From assembly GCA_965229635.1 (NCBI GenBank), contig OZ245894.1, forward strand, positions 4,154,001 through 4,218,000: 64,000 nt of DNA, given 5' to 3'. The notes under the pieces were generated by a model. It did not search any database. It saw only the letters and a list, made by a program, of their open reading frames with translations, and had not been told where the DNA came from. This DNA is from BQJU01 sp965229635 (GTDB taxonomy: Bacteria; Bacteroidota; Bacteroidia; Chitinophagales; Saprospiraceae). Every line of letters begins with the position of its first letter. Positions within the stretch are counted from its first letter, which is position 1. Of this stretch, positions 16,534 to 25,705 are shown one piece after another. A program made the position numbers and the translations under genes.

Positions 16534-18726
16534 ATGAGCTTTTCACGATTTAACGCTTTATCCTCCATTGAGAACCGTTCTCATGGAGAAACATCTCCCG
16601 ACCCTTCCCACAATGGAAGCATCGCCTCCTTTTTTGGAAGCAATGTTTTCAACGATGAGGTGATGCGGGAGTACCTGCCCAAAGACATTTACAAAAGTTT
16701 GCAAAGCGGCATTCGCGCCGGAAGCAAGATTTCCAGAGAATATGCCGATGTGGTGGCCAGCGCCATGAAACGTTGGGCCATGGACCGCGGCGTAACCCAC
16801 TACACCCACTGGTTTCAACCGCTGACTGGTAGAACTGCTGAAAAACACGATTCCTTTTTTACACTGACCCCCGATGGTCAGGTGATCGAAGAATTTAATG
16901 GCGATGCGCTGGCTCAGCAGGAGCCCGATGGTTCGAGCTTTCCCGGTGGTGGGCTACGCTCTACGTTTGAAGCACGTGGCTATACTGCCTGGGATCCTTC
17001 CTCCCCGGCATTTATCATCGAAATCGGCCAGGGAAAGACGCTCTGTATTCCCACCATCTTTGTGACCTATTCCGGAGAATCTCTGGATTATAAATTGCCG
17101 CTATTGAAGTCTCAGACCTTCCTGGAAGAAGCGGCCATTCCGGTCTGTCAAATGTTTGATCCGGCCGTGGACAAAGTAACCGCCACGCTGGGTTGGGAAC
17201 AGGAATACTTTCTGGTCGACGAAGCATTGTATAACGCCCGCCCGGATTTAATGCTAACCGGTAGAACGCTTTTGGGCAAACATTCTCCGAAAGGCCAACA
17301 ATTGGATGACCACTACTTCGGCTCCATTCCCGATCGCGTATATTCGTTTATGATTGATTTGGAAACAGAATGTCATAAACTCGGCATTCCGGTGCGGACT
17401 CGTCACAACGAAGTAGGCCCTGGACAATACGAACTGGCGCCGATGTTTGAGGAAGTCAACGTGGCTGTTGATCACAATCAGCTACTGATGGACCTGATGG
17501 ACCGCATCGCTCGTCGCCATGCTTTCCGGGTATTGCTACACGAAAAGCCCTTTGCCGGCGTCAACGGATCGGGTAAGCACAACAACTGGTCGATGGCGAC
17601 CAATACGGGTGTAAACCTGTTATCTCCGGGTAAAATGCCAGGCAAAAACCTGCGCTTCCTGGCCTTCTTTATGAATACCATTCAGGCCGTATACCGCTAC
17701 GCAGATGTATTGCGCGCCAGCGTCGCCTCTGCGGCCAATGACCACCGCCTCGGGGCAAATGAGGCTCCACCGGCCATTATTTCTGTTTTTATTGGGGAAA
17801 CCCTGACCAAGGTGCTGGATGACATTGAAGCGGGCATTGAAGCGACAGCACAGGGCGTTAAAGATGTGCTGGACTTATTGGCTAAAGTACCCAATCTGGA
17901 GTTGGACAATACCGACCGGAACCGGACTTCTCCTTTTGCCTTTACGGGCAATAAATTTGAAATCCGTATGGTAGGTTCTTCAATGAACTGTGCAGCACCC
18001 ATGACCGTGATGAATACGATGATGGGCCGCCAGTTGAAAGACTTTAAAAAGGAAGTGGATGGCTTGATCAAAAAAGGTAAAGACAAGGACTCGGCCATTC
18101 TCACGGTGATTAAGAAATACATCACTGACTCAAAAGCCATCCGTTTCGAAGGCGATGGTTATAGCGATAGCTGGAGAAAGGAAGCCAAAAAGAGGGGCCT
18201 GAGCAATACCCCAAACACTCCCGATGCCATCAAGGCTTATGTGAGTAAGCTGGGTAAGGATTTGTTTGTCAAGAGTGGTGTCTTCTCCGAAAAAGAAATG
18301 GAGGCGCACTACGAGGTCATGTGTGAAAACTACATTCTGAAGCTGCAAATCGAGTCGCGTACTCAGGGCGAATTGGTGATCAACCACGTGCTTCCTGCTG
18401 CCATTCGCTACCAGACTACTTTGGCTGACAACGTTCAACAATTGATGGCACTGGACCTGAAAAAGTCGGCCTATAGTACTCAGCTGGACCTGGTGACCAA
18501 AATCAGTGAACACATCAGCGAGATTCAGAAAAGTGTGGAGAAAATGACCGAAGCACGCAAGAAAGCTAATGATCTGAAGCACGCCGAAGATGTTGCACGA
18601 GCCTACTGCGATAAGGTAAAACCATTGATGGATGACGTTCGCCTACACTGTGATCGACTGGAATATCTGGTGGATGATCAGGAATGGCCACTTGTGAAAT
18701 ACCGGGAGATGATGTTCATTCGCTAA
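16534..18726 (+). CDS. glnN: Glutamine synthetase, type III
   Basis: The 730-residue product has the length of dodecameric GSIII, the form first described in Bacteroides fragilis. Conserved regions include GSNVFNDEVMREYLPKD (near residue 35), THYTHWFQPLTG, the GSIII-specific FEARGYTAWDPSSPAFI, metal-binding GWEQEYFLVD, RHNEVGPGQYELAP, and the ATP-binding NGSGKHNNWS (as separate motifs). It makes glutamine from glutamate, ammonium and ATP. It has its own promoter and leader hairpin downstream of the type II gene and is followed by a good terminator at 18753. Having GSII and GSIII side by side suggests differential use at different nitrogen levels, which is an inference. Confidence 0.95.
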   Translation: MSFSRFNALSSIENRSHGETSPDPSHNGSIASFFGSNVFNDEVMREYLPKDIYKSLQSGIRAGSKISREYADVVASAMKRWAMDRGVTHYTHWFQPLTGRTAEKHDSFFTLTPDGQVIEEFNGDALAQQEPDGSSFPGGGLRSTFEARGYTAWDPSSPAFIIEIGQGKTLCIPTIFVTYSGESLDYKLPLLKSQTFLEEAAIPVCQMFDPAVDKVTATLGWEQEYFLVDEALYNARPDLMLTGRTLLGKHSPKGQQLDDHYFGSIPDRVYSFMIDLETECHKLGIPVRTRHNEVGPGQYELAPMFEEVNVAVDHNQLLMDLMDRIARRHAFRVLLHEKPFAGVNGSGKHNNWSMATNTGVNLLSPGKMPGKNLRFLAFFMNTIQAVYRYADVLRASVASAANDHRLGANEAPPAIISVFIGETLTKVLDDIEAGIEATAQGVKDVLDLLAKVPNLELDNTDRNRTSPFAFTGNKFEIRMVGSSMNCAAPMTVMNTMMGRQLKDFKKEVDGLIKKGKDKDSAILTVIKKYITDSKAIRFEGDGYSDSWRKEAKKRGLSNTPNTPDAIKAYVSKLGKDLFVKSGVFSEKEMEAHYEVMCENYILKLQIESRTQGELVINHVLPAAIRYQTTLADNVQQLMALDLKKSAYSTQLDLVTKISEHISEIQKSVEKMTEARKKANDLKHAEDVARAYCDKVKPLMDDVRLHCDRLEYLVDDQEWPLVKYREMMFIR

Positions 18727-18752
18727 GTGTTTTAGAAGATATTTTGTTGACA

Positions 18753-18784
18753 ATAGCCGGTCCTGGATACCGGCTATTTTTTTG
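18753..18784 (+). terminator. Rho-independent terminator after glnN
   Basis: ATAGCCGG (18753-18760) pairs with CCGGCTAT (18770-18777), extendable by one T-A pair, and is followed by seven T residues. It lies 27 bases after the GSIII stop. Confidence 0.85.
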
Positions 18785-18902
18785 CCCAACAGATATTACT
18801 ACTTTGACTCTATTTTTTCCTCAGTTAAAATTTTCTTTAAAAGGTATTTTATAAGTTATAAATGAAGATACCATAAAAGAGGAGCAGTAAGTAGTCGTAT
18901 AG

Positions 18903-18916
18903 GTTCGAATTCGAAC
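18903..18916. promoter_or_regulatory. Perfect 14-bp palindrome upstream of the small membrane protein gene
   Basis: GTTCGAATTCGAAC is a perfect palindrome 20 bases ahead of the predicted -33 box at 18936. Its position suits an activator or repressor dimer site. The cognate regulator is not in the window. Confidence 0.45.
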
Positions 18917-18935
18917 ATAGATTTGCCGTTAGGGG

Positions 18936-18966
18936 TTTGAATAATAGAAAAAGCATTATAGCTTTG
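18936..18966 (+). promoter_or_regulatory. Bacteroidota-type promoter
   Basis: TTTG (18936-18939) and TAGCTTTG (18959-18966) are separated by 19 bases, matching the -33/-7 consensus. The transcript would start near 18973 and cover the small membrane protein and probably pepT. Confidence 0.7.
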
Positions 18967-19011
18967 AAATCGCTAAGATTAGGTTTATAACAATTCTTTT
19001 AAAATCCACCT

Positions 19012-19224
19012 ATGAAAAACATCATTGCAATTGTTCTATTGGCTGTTGGAATCCTCCTGGCCATCCAGGGTATTCAGACCTTTCAGGAATCCACCGCCAG
19101 CCTCAAGATTCTTGGGTTAAAACTCAATGCCAGCGACGAAGGAGGACAAACCGCTGGAATTATGTACCTGGTGCTGGGCGTTCTGGCTTTACTGGGCAGT
19201 TTTTTTGTTTGGAAGAAAAAATAG
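19012..19224 (+). CDS. Small two-helix membrane protein, DUF3185-like
   Basis: The 70-residue product has two membrane helices (residues about 3-22 and 48-66) joined by a short periplasmic or cytosolic loop (TFQESTASLKILGLKLNASD as the middle part), and ends in KKK. The pattern, including GILLAIQGI, resembles DUF3185-type small proteins. Its function is unknown. A good promoter lies upstream, and peptidase T begins 18 bases after its stop, so the two are probably co-transcribed. Confidence 0.75.
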   Translation: MKNIIAIVLLAVGILLAIQGIQTFQESTASLKILGLKLNASDEGGQTAGIMYLVLGVLALLGSFFVWKKK

Positions 19225-19242
19225 ATATTGCCGAAAAAAAGT

Positions 19243-20484
19243 ATGTCTCAGTCTGATACCGTACTCGAAAGGTTTCTACGCTACGTTAAAATTGATACAC
19301 AATCCGATCCGGAATCAACCACTTTTCCATCTACGGAAAAGCAGAAAAACCTTGGCCGCTTGCTGGTGGAGGAACTGCTCGCTTTAGGGCTTTCCGATGC
19401 CATGATGGATGAAAATGGCTACGTCTATGCCACCATTCCGGCCAATACGGATAAGACCGTGCCTGTCATTTGTTTTTGTTCCCACATGGATACCTCACCG
19501 GATTGCAGTGGCAAGGATGTACGTCCTTTTGTGCACCGCAATTATCAGGGCCAGGACCTGATCCTACCCGACGATCCTTCTCAGGTGATCCGCATGAAGG
19601 ACCATCCCAAATTGAAAGAACAAATCGGTAATGATGTCGTCACTGCCAGCGGAACCACCTTATTAGGAGCTGATAACAAAGCCGGTCTGGCCGAAATCAT
19701 GACCGCCGCAGCCTACCTGCAAAGCCACCCCGAAGTCAAACACGGTACGATCAGGATTTTGTTTACACCCGACGAAGAGATCGGTCGGGGAGTAGATAAG
19801 GTAGACCTGAAAAGACTGGGTGCAGACTATGCCTACACCGTAGACGGCGAAGAGCGCGCCACCATGGAAGACGAAACTTTTTCGGCCGATGCCGTCACAT
19901 TGCACATTCACGGCGTGAGTGCTCACCCCGGATTTGCCAAAGGCAATATGGAAAGCGCTATGAAAATTGCCGGAGAAGTATTGGCCAACCTGCCTAAAGA
20001 CCACCTGAGTCCGGAATCTACCGAAGGGAAAGAAGGTTTTGTTCATCCGGTGAGCATCAGCGGTGGGGTAGAACTAACCACCATCCAGTTCATCATCCGC
20101 GATTTTGAGGATGAAAAACTCCTGGAACACGAAAACGTCCTGCGCAAGATTGTCGAGGATGTTTTACTCAACTATCCCAACTCGAGTTACGACTTCATCG
20201 TCACTGAGCAGTACCGCAATATGAAGGCCATCCTCGATCAGCATCCACAAATTGTAGAGTATGCCTTGGAGGCCATCAAACGGGCCGGAATGGAACCCGT
20301 ACGGAACAGCATTCGTGGCGGTACCGATGGTTCAAGACTGTCGTTTATGGGACTGCCTTGCCCCAATATTTTTGCCGGAGAGCACGCCTTTCACTCCAAA
20401 CACGAATGGGTGTCCGTACAGGATATGGAAAAAGCAGTAGAAACGATTGTCAACATCGCGATCATCTGGGAAGAGCGGAGCTAA
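19243..20484 (+). CDS. pepT: Peptidase T (tripeptide aminopeptidase)
   Basis: I use the ATG at 19243 (MSQSDTVLERFLRYVKIDTQSDP, read in parts; 413 residues) instead of an upstream in-frame TTG. It is a complete M20B dizinc peptidase: the first metal ligand motif SHMDTSPD, TLLGADNKAGLAEIM with the bridging aspartate, FTPDEEIGRGVDK with the catalytic glutamate pair, YTVDGEE, and the C-terminal ligand in HAFHSKHEWVSV. The dimerisation domain lies in the middle (HPGFAKGNMESAMKI). It removes the N-terminal residue from tripeptides in the cytosol. It probably shares a transcript with the small membrane protein upstream. Confidence 0.94.
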   Translation: MSQSDTVLERFLRYVKIDTQSDPESTTFPSTEKQKNLGRLLVEELLALGLSDAMMDENGYVYATIPANTDKTVPVICFCSHMDTSPDCSGKDVRPFVHRNYQGQDLILPDDPSQVIRMKDHPKLKEQIGNDVVTASGTTLLGADNKAGLAEIMTAAAYLQSHPEVKHGTIRILFTPDEEIGRGVDKVDLKRLGADYAYTVDGEERATMEDETFSADAVTLHIHGVSAHPGFAKGNMESAMKIAGEVLANLPKDHLSPESTEGKEGFVHPVSISGGVELTTIQFIIRDFEDEKLLEHENVLRKIVEDVLLNYPNSSYDFIVTEQYRNMKAILDQHPQIVEYALEAIKRAGMEPVRNSIRGGTDGSRLSFMGLPCPNIFAGEHAFHSKHEWVSVQDMEKAVETIVNIAIIWEERS

Positions 20485-20805
20485 AGATCATTTTAAGAAA
20501 ACGCTAATACTTCTTAGCAATCTTTAACCAAAACACCTTTCTGTTTAACGATTTCTTACCAGCGGGCGAGTGAAATTGCACATATTTTTGGTTCGAATAT
20601 AGCAGAGTTGTTCTGCCGGGATTAGTTCGGGCGCAAATTGCCCCTTTTCTTCCCACACTGTGCCTTTTTTCAGTCGTGTAGCTCAGGCTATACTCCTTCA
20701 AAAAGACTTCGCGTGGTCGAAAATGGACTAATTTTCCCACCAAACTACCCCAGCATAACAACTCTAATCGATAAAGGCTTTTTAGCCGTCAAAACGAACC
20801 CAGCT
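20485..20805 (+). promoter_or_regulatory. Intergenic region with a possible -7 element
   Basis: This 321-base gap between pepT and the lipoprotein gene contains TATTTTTG at 20583-20590, a match to the -7 consensus, but no TTTG at the correct distance upstream. The frame of the downstream gene stays open back to 20638 without coding character, so I do not extend the gene. No hairpin or repeat stands out. Confidence 0.35.
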
Positions 20806-22005
20806 ATGTTAGCAAAAAATCGCACCTACGTAACGCTCCTGGCCGCCTTGATGATGGCCGGTATGATGAGCTCCTGCGCTTCTCCACAGAAAGTAATTGA
20901 AAGAGGAGATTACGATCAGGCCATCGGCCTTTTGATCAAGAAGGTCGCGGGAAAGAAAAACAAGAAGAGTAAGCATGTTGCAGCCCTGGAGGAGGCTTTC
21001 GCCAAAGCCACCAACCGCGATATGGATCGCGCCGAGCGACTCAAGCAGGACGGCCGCCCGGAAAACTGGGAAGCCATCAATGATATTTACCGCCGCATCA
21101 AATCTCGCCAGCAGCAGATTGATCCATTACTGCCACTCTACGATGAAAATGGCAGCAAAGCCACCTTCCGTTTTGTGAGAGTGGATGGATTGGAGCAAGA
21201 ATCCCGGGAAAAGGCCGCCGAATACCTGTATGCACAGGCTCAGGAATTGATTAAGGATGGTCAAACCGGCGATCGTTTTGCGGCACGTAAGGCTTATTTC
21301 AACCTGGAAAAAATCAATCAATACTACCGCGATTACCGCGATAAGGAAACCCTGATGAATCTGGCACGTCAGATCGGTGTATCTCATGTGCTGGTGGAAA
21401 TGGAAAACAATGCGCCGGCTTATTTGCCACCTGGCTTTCGCCAATCTTTGATGGAACTGAGTGTTTTTCAATTCAATTCCGAATGGCAGCAATACCACCT
21501 GGAAAGAGCCCCAAATATCGATTTTGATTACCGGGTGGTGTTGCGCATTACCGATGTGGATGTTAGTCCGGAAAGAGTCAACGAGCGCAGCTATGAGGAG
21601 ACCAAGGAAATTACCGATGGCAAGGAGTATGTGCTCGATCAAAATGGCAATGTGGCTAAGGATTCCCTAGGCAACGATATCACCAGACCTCGCCGCATCA
21701 CTATCGGTGCACAGGTGCTGGAAGTCTTTCAGCAAAAGTACGCTACAGTAGCGGCGCAGTTGGATGTGATTGATTTGCGCAATAACCAGGTAGTCGATCG
21801 CCGCGACCTGCGCGCAGAGTCGAAGTTTGAACACTATGCTTCTACTTTTCGCGGAGATGCACGGGCTTTGAGCGCAGATTCCAAGCGTCGAATCGGCAAT
21901 TCGCCCCGTTCTTTTCCCCGGAATGAAGACATGTTGATGGATGCCGCAGAAGATTTAAAACAAGTACTCCTTACGGAAATGTCCCGTTCGGGCATCATTC
22001 TATAG
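20806..22005 (+). CDS. Hypothetical lipoprotein
   Basis: I start at the ATG at 20806 because a lipoprotein signal follows (LLAALMMAGMMSSC, Cys at about residue 24); the product is 399 residues. The mature protein is rich in charged helices, with a TPR-like first part (VIERGDYDQAIGLLIKKVAG, then ALEEAFAKATNRDMDRAERL). The second half looks like beta-rich sequence (FDYRVVLRITDVDVSPERV, TIGAQVLEVFQQKYATVAAQLDVIDLRN as pieces). I do not recognise the family. It is probably anchored to a membrane facing the periplasm. A terminator follows at 22036. Confidence 0.75.
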   Translation: MLAKNRTYVTLLAALMMAGMMSSCASPQKVIERGDYDQAIGLLIKKVAGKKNKKSKHVAALEEAFAKATNRDMDRAERLKQDGRPENWEAINDIYRRIKSRQQQIDPLLPLYDENGSKATFRFVRVDGLEQESREKAAEYLYAQAQELIKDGQTGDRFAARKAYFNLEKINQYYRDYRDKETLMNLARQIGVSHVLVEMENNAPAYLPPGFRQSLMELSVFQFNSEWQQYHLERAPNIDFDYRVVLRITDVDVSPERVNERSYEETKEITDGKEYVLDQNGNVAKDSLGNDITRPRRITIGAQVLEVFQQKYATVAAQLDVIDLRNNQVVDRRDLRAESKFEHYASTFRGDARALSADSKRRIGNSPRSFPRNEDMLMDAAEDLKQVLLTEMSRSGIIL

Positions 22006-22035
22006 AAAACGATAACCTGAAAACCCAATGAGCTA

Positions 22036-22074
22036 ACGCCAGGCTTCTTTACCGGAGTCTGGCGTTTTTATTTT
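22036..22074 (+). terminator. Rho-independent terminator between convergent lipoprotein genes
   Basis: ACGCCAGGCT (22036-22045) pairs with AGTCTGGCGT (22056-22065) with one G-T wobble, followed by TTTTTATTTT. It serves the plus-strand lipoprotein gene and overlaps the last codons of the convergent minus-strand gene. Confidence 0.8.
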
Positions 22075-23105
22075 GCTGACTTTACGCAGCGGAACCCTGT
22101 GTGATTCAATCCCGTATCCGGGCTCGACTTCATGCGGCGGCTGTTGCGGTAACCGGAACAATAATCGTCATTACAGAGGAATGAACCACCTCTCACCACC
22201 TTCTCAGCGAGATAAGGCATTGCCGGATTATAGGCCGCTTCCGGACCATCAGTGTTCTTTTTGGTAGCGGCCTCTTTTTTATAATAGTCATAATCATACC
22301 AATCCTGGCACCATTCCCAGACATTGCCGGCCATTTCGTACAAGCCATAGCCATTGGGCGGAAAGGATTTGACGGGAGCAGCGCCGTAAAAACCATCTTT
22401 TTCTTCATTCTTATAAGGAAACATACCTTGCCAGAAATTAGCTTTGGTATAGGCTTCCTCTACCGACTCATTACCCCAGGGGTAAACGGCACCTTTCTGC
22501 CCGCCGCGTGCAGCCCATTCCCATTCGGCCTCCGTGGGCAAACGTTTGCCCGCCCATTCTGCGTAAGCGACCGCATCTTCCCAGGCCACCTGAACGACCG
22601 GGAAATCCATTTTGTCTTCAATCGAACTTCCGGGACCTTCCGGCTGCCGCCAACTGGCACCAATGGTCCAGCGCCACCACAGGCCGGGATTATCCAGAGG
22701 TACGGGTGTATTGGTAGGTTGAAAAACAACCGCGCCGGGAGCAAGGAGACTATCGGCTGGTTTAGGGGTGCCTGGGGGCACATTCTTTTTCAATTCTTCC
22801 CAATCTACTTCCCGCTCGGCGATGGTGACATAACCTGTGGCGTCCACAAATTCCTTAAACTGGGCATTGGTTACTTCCGTTTCATCCATCCAAAAGCTAT
22901 CTACCGGCACGTCATGTTTGGGATATTCATCGGGATCGGCCTGGGCGTTATCAGGGCCCATGTTTAGAATGCCACCGGGAATGAGCACCATGCCGTCTTT
23001 TATTGCATATTCAAGCGCTGGTGTCAGCGCCTCTTCTTTTGTATTCTCCTGACAGGAGGAAGACAGGAGTGCCAAACTGCCGATTAAAATGATAAACTGT
23101 TTCAT
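22068..23105 (-). CDS. Formylglycine-generating enzyme family lipoprotein
   Basis: The 345-residue product has a lipoprotein signal (LIGSLALLSSSC, Cys18) followed by a SUMF1/FGE fold: MVLIPGGILNMG, FWMDETEVTNAQFKEFVDATGY, PVVQVAWEDAVAYAEWAGKRLPTEAEWEWAARGG, GLYEMAGNVWEWCQDW, VVRGGSF and HTGFRCV (separate motifs). The segment LCNDDYC near the C-terminus has two cysteines spaced C-x4-C at the place where genuine sulfatase-activating FGEs have their catalytic copper-binding pair, unlike many FGE-fold proteins that lost them. True FGEs convert a sulfatase cysteine to formylglycine; no sulfatase gene is in the window. Related Bacteroidota proteins (GldK/GldJ) have structural roles, so enzymatic function is only likely. 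Confidence 0.85.
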   Translation of the reverse strand: MKQFIILIGSLALLSSSCQENTKEEALTPALEYAIKDGMVLIPGGILNMGPDNAQADPDEYPKHDVPVDSFWMDETEVTNAQFKEFVDATGYVTIAEREVDWEELKKNVPPGTPKPADSLLAPGAVVFQPTNTPVPLDNPGLWWRWTIGASWRQPEGPGSSIEDKMDFPVVQVAWEDAVAYAEWAGKRLPTEAEWEWAARGGQKGAVYPWGNESVEEAYTKANFWQGMFPYKNEEKDGFYGAAPVKSFPPNGYGLYEMAGNVWEWCQDWYDYDYYKKEAATKKNTDGPEAAYNPAMPYLAEKVVRGGSFLCNDDYCSGYRNSRRMKSSPDTGLNHTGFRCVKSAK

Positions 23106-23279
23106 TTTGCTACTTTTCTAGGGCGAAAGTAACCATTTTCGGTAAGATCGACCATGCTCCCAACATTATTAGACGGAATGATCGTTATACGACGATTTGA
23201 AGGAAAACATCTATTGCTTTTTGATGAACAAACGTCGACCTTTGCGCCGTAAGTTTTAAACTTAAATCGAACAAACACC

Positions 23280-24707
23280 ATGTCAATCCTACCCCAGACC
23301 CTCTTAACAGCGCTGTGTCTTTTCCTAACCACCGGCTGTCATATTTTCCATGATGATCTTGATGAAGGAGTCAACCTCAATATCCTAAATTACGGTGCGG
23401 AGGTCAACCCCACGGGAAGCCCTATCGGTGGTGGGGATGGTTATAAGAATTTGGTAAAGGGCAATGACTATCTGGTGCATAATGCCGCAGAACTGATTGC
23501 TGCGCTCCAAGCAGCCCAACCTGGGGAAACGGTCTTTGTAGCCAATAATGCTGAAATTAATTTAACAGGGCATACCTTTCTTTATATCAACGAAGGGGTG
23601 ACCCTGGGAGGCAACCGTGGTAAGGATGGTGCTCCCGGTCCTTTAATCTACCTTGATGAAATTGATCCGGAACAGCAAGTGGTATTTTGGGTTCAATCCG
23701 GTGCTCGGATCAGTGGTATCCGCTTTCGTGGTCCCGATGCTGATTTTCCCGATATTGACTACGATATTGAGCCCCGCTCTGACGCCACTTGCCTGGCAAT
23801 AGAAGGCGAAGGTATTGAAGTAGATAATTGCGAAATCTCAAACTTTGAAAGGGGGGCCATAGAGGTGTACCCCAACGGGAAAGATGCCTACATTCATCAC
23901 AATTTCATCCATGACAACCATTCTTATGCCGTGATTGTGCTCAACCGCTCATCCCTGCCCGTTTTGATCGAGGCTAATCTCATACACTGGGTATGGTCGG
24001 CTATGGCGGGAAGCGGCTATCCCGGATCAGGCTATGAGGCGCGCTACAATATGGTGATACGCAAGCCAGCTCCCGAATCCTGGCAACCTTATGATGGCCA
24101 ACATGCCGCCGATATGCATTCCTACCTGGAAGTATACCAGGAGCGCAATCAACGCATTGGTGGCGACTGGGTCAGCATACACCACAATACCTTTATCAGT
24201 GAAGCGCCGGATGATCCTTCGGTCGCCTTGTCGAATGATGCTTTTATCAGAGGGGTGCCACGTATCCTGGCCACTTTTTACAACAACAAATTTCTAAACA
24301 CTGACCCCGAGCAGGCCGTGATGCACGTTGGTGGTAATGTTTGGGTGTACAACAATCTTTACGGCACGGAAGAAACCCCCATTTATATTTCCGATCAATC
24401 TACACCACAAATTCTATTTCACAACCCACCACCTCCTGATATTGAGGTGCCTACCATGTCGGCTGATACCTTTGCTGTAGATATTGAAGTCAACCTCAAT
24501 AACCCCGAGGAATTGAGTATCAACAATGTGCTGATACAGCTGAATGGCGATACTATTTTTAATACCAACCACGTACCGGTAGGGGATGAATTAAAGATCA
24601 CTCCCGATATGGCCGATCCAGAATTGCCTTATCAAGAGCTAACCGTTACGGTGACCGACAATCGGGGCATTACCGGAACACATATGTCGGTATTTAATTT
24701 ACCATAA
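23280..24707 (+). CDS. Right-handed parallel beta-helix lipoprotein, pectate lyase-like
   Basis: The 475-residue product begins with a lipoprotein signal (LCLFLTTGC, Cys about residue 20). The main domain resembles the pectate-lyase/PbH1 fold: a capping strand (ELIAALQAAQPGETVFVANN), then stacked coils (INLTGHTFLYINEGVTLGGNRG, ARISGIRFRGPD, IEVDNCEISNFERGAIEV, YIHHNFIHDN, VSIHHNTFISE; as separate pieces). A small C-terminal beta domain follows (about residues 395-475, ending TGTHMSVFNLP). It may degrade or bind a polysaccharide at the cell surface; no set of catalytic residues can be assigned with confidence. It converges with the first gene of the polysaccharide region, with two bases between them. 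Confidence 0.78.
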   Translation: MSILPQTLLTALCLFLTTGCHIFHDDLDEGVNLNILNYGAEVNPTGSPIGGGDGYKNLVKGNDYLVHNAAELIAALQAAQPGETVFVANNAEINLTGHTFLYINEGVTLGGNRGKDGAPGPLIYLDEIDPEQQVVFWVQSGARISGIRFRGPDADFPDIDYDIEPRSDATCLAIEGEGIEVDNCEISNFERGAIEVYPNGKDAYIHHNFIHDNHSYAVIVLNRSSLPVLIEANLIHWVWSAMAGSGYPGSGYEARYNMVIRKPAPESWQPYDGQHAADMHSYLEVYQERNQRIGGDWVSIHHNTFISEAPDDPSVALSNDAFIRGVPRILATFYNNKFLNTDPEQAVMHVGGNVWVYNNLYGTEETPIYISDQSTPQILFHNPPPPDIEVPTMSADTFAVDIEVNLNNPEELSINNVLIQLNGDTIFNTNHVPVGDELKITPDMADPELPYQELTVTVTDNRGITGTHMSVFNLP

Positions 24708-24709
24708 CA

Positions 24710-25705
24710 CTATTCCGGTAGATCAAAAAAGCCTTGTTCGTTGCGTGGAAATTGCTTTGCGGAGAGTCCGTTGGAATGGAATTTCATGCCCTTACTTATT
24801 TTAATATCACTTTCGTATTCGTTGACCAGAAGCAAGCCACCAAAACACTTGACCAGAAATTTGCCACTATCAAATACCGCAGCAATTTGTCCGGAAGGCA
24901 GGTGTTGGTAGCCAAAGTCATTCAGATCGAATACCTGGGCATTGAGTAGCACGACCTTGTGCTGTTGGATAAAGGAAAAGGCCCCATTGAAAGGGCGGGT
25001 AACGGCCCGGATGAAGCGCTCCAGGCTATTGACATCCAAAGACCAGTCGATCAGACTGTCATCAGGGGTGCGTTTAGGATAGTAGGTAGGTGTAATTTCA
25101 TCGGTTTGCGGGGTGGTTGAAAATTGATTGTGTACCAACTTTTCTATGTTTTGCTCAATCAAAAACTTCATGGCCAGGGTGTTTTTGAAGTGCATGGTCT
25201 CGGCCGTATCCCCTGGGGTAATCTGAAACTTAAAGGTATCCACCACATCGCCGGAATCTACGCCCGGGTCGTAGCGAAAAAGATTGGTATAGAAGGATTT
25301 ACGTCCTTCGATAATCGACCAGTTCATTGGCGAGCGGCCACGGCCCAGAGGTAGGTTCATGGAACTGCCATGCATGCCAAATGCGCCAATACTCAGACTG
25401 GACAACACCTCTGCCGGAATCAGTCTCTGCCAGCCAATGACAAAAGCGAGGTCAATTTTTAGCTGTTTGATCTGTTCTAAATCGGCTTCGTGCTTCAAAG
25501 AGTAATACCGGGAAGTATACAAATTAATTCCCCGTTCTTTGGCGTAGGTGCTCAGGTCGTAATAATCAGCCACTTCGTGCTTATCACCAGCTGAAGGATT
25601 GATGGTGATCAGGTGACGGATTGGGTAGGGTATATTGAGGTTTTCCAGCAGGAAAAAAGTTGTGGCTTTACAGCCAAATACGGCAATGTTATCAAAGGTG
25701 CTCAC
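24710..25705 (-). CDS. Formyltransferase family protein (sugar N-formyltransferase-like)
   Basis: The 331-residue product belongs to the methionyl-tRNA/sugar formyltransferase family. It has a Rossmann-like N-terminus (NIAVFGCKATTFFLL), the hydrophobic lead FVIGWQRLIP, the catalytic-region motif GMHGSSMNLPLGRGRSPMNWSI containing the active-site histidine, and PGVDSGDVVDTF with the conserved aspartate that contacts the amine (separate motifs). A C-terminal OB-like region (RPFNGAFSFIQQHKVVLLNAQV) follows as in ArnA- and VioF-type enzymes. They transfer formyl from N10-formyl-tetrahydrofolate to an amino sugar nucleotide. With a DegT aminotransferase and GDP-mannose dehydratase in the same region, formylation of a 4-amino-6-deoxy sugar is plausible. 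Its start overlaps the preceding stop by 14 bases. Confidence 0.8.
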   Translation of the reverse strand: MSTFDNIAVFGCKATTFFLLENLNIPYPIRHLITINPSAGDKHEVADYYDLSTYAKERGINLYTSRYYSLKHEADLEQIKQLKIDLAFVIGWQRLIPAEVLSSLSIGAFGMHGSSMNLPLGRGRSPMNWSIIEGRKSFYTNLFRYDPGVDSGDVVDTFKFQITPGDTAETMHFKNTLAMKFLIEQNIEKLVHNQFSTTPQTDEITPTYYPKRTPDDSLIDWSLDVNSLERFIRAVTRPFNGAFSFIQQHKVVLLNAQVFDLNDFGYQHLPSGQIAAVFDSGKFLVKCFGGLLLVNEYESDIKISKGMKFHSNGLSAKQFPRNEQGFFDLPE

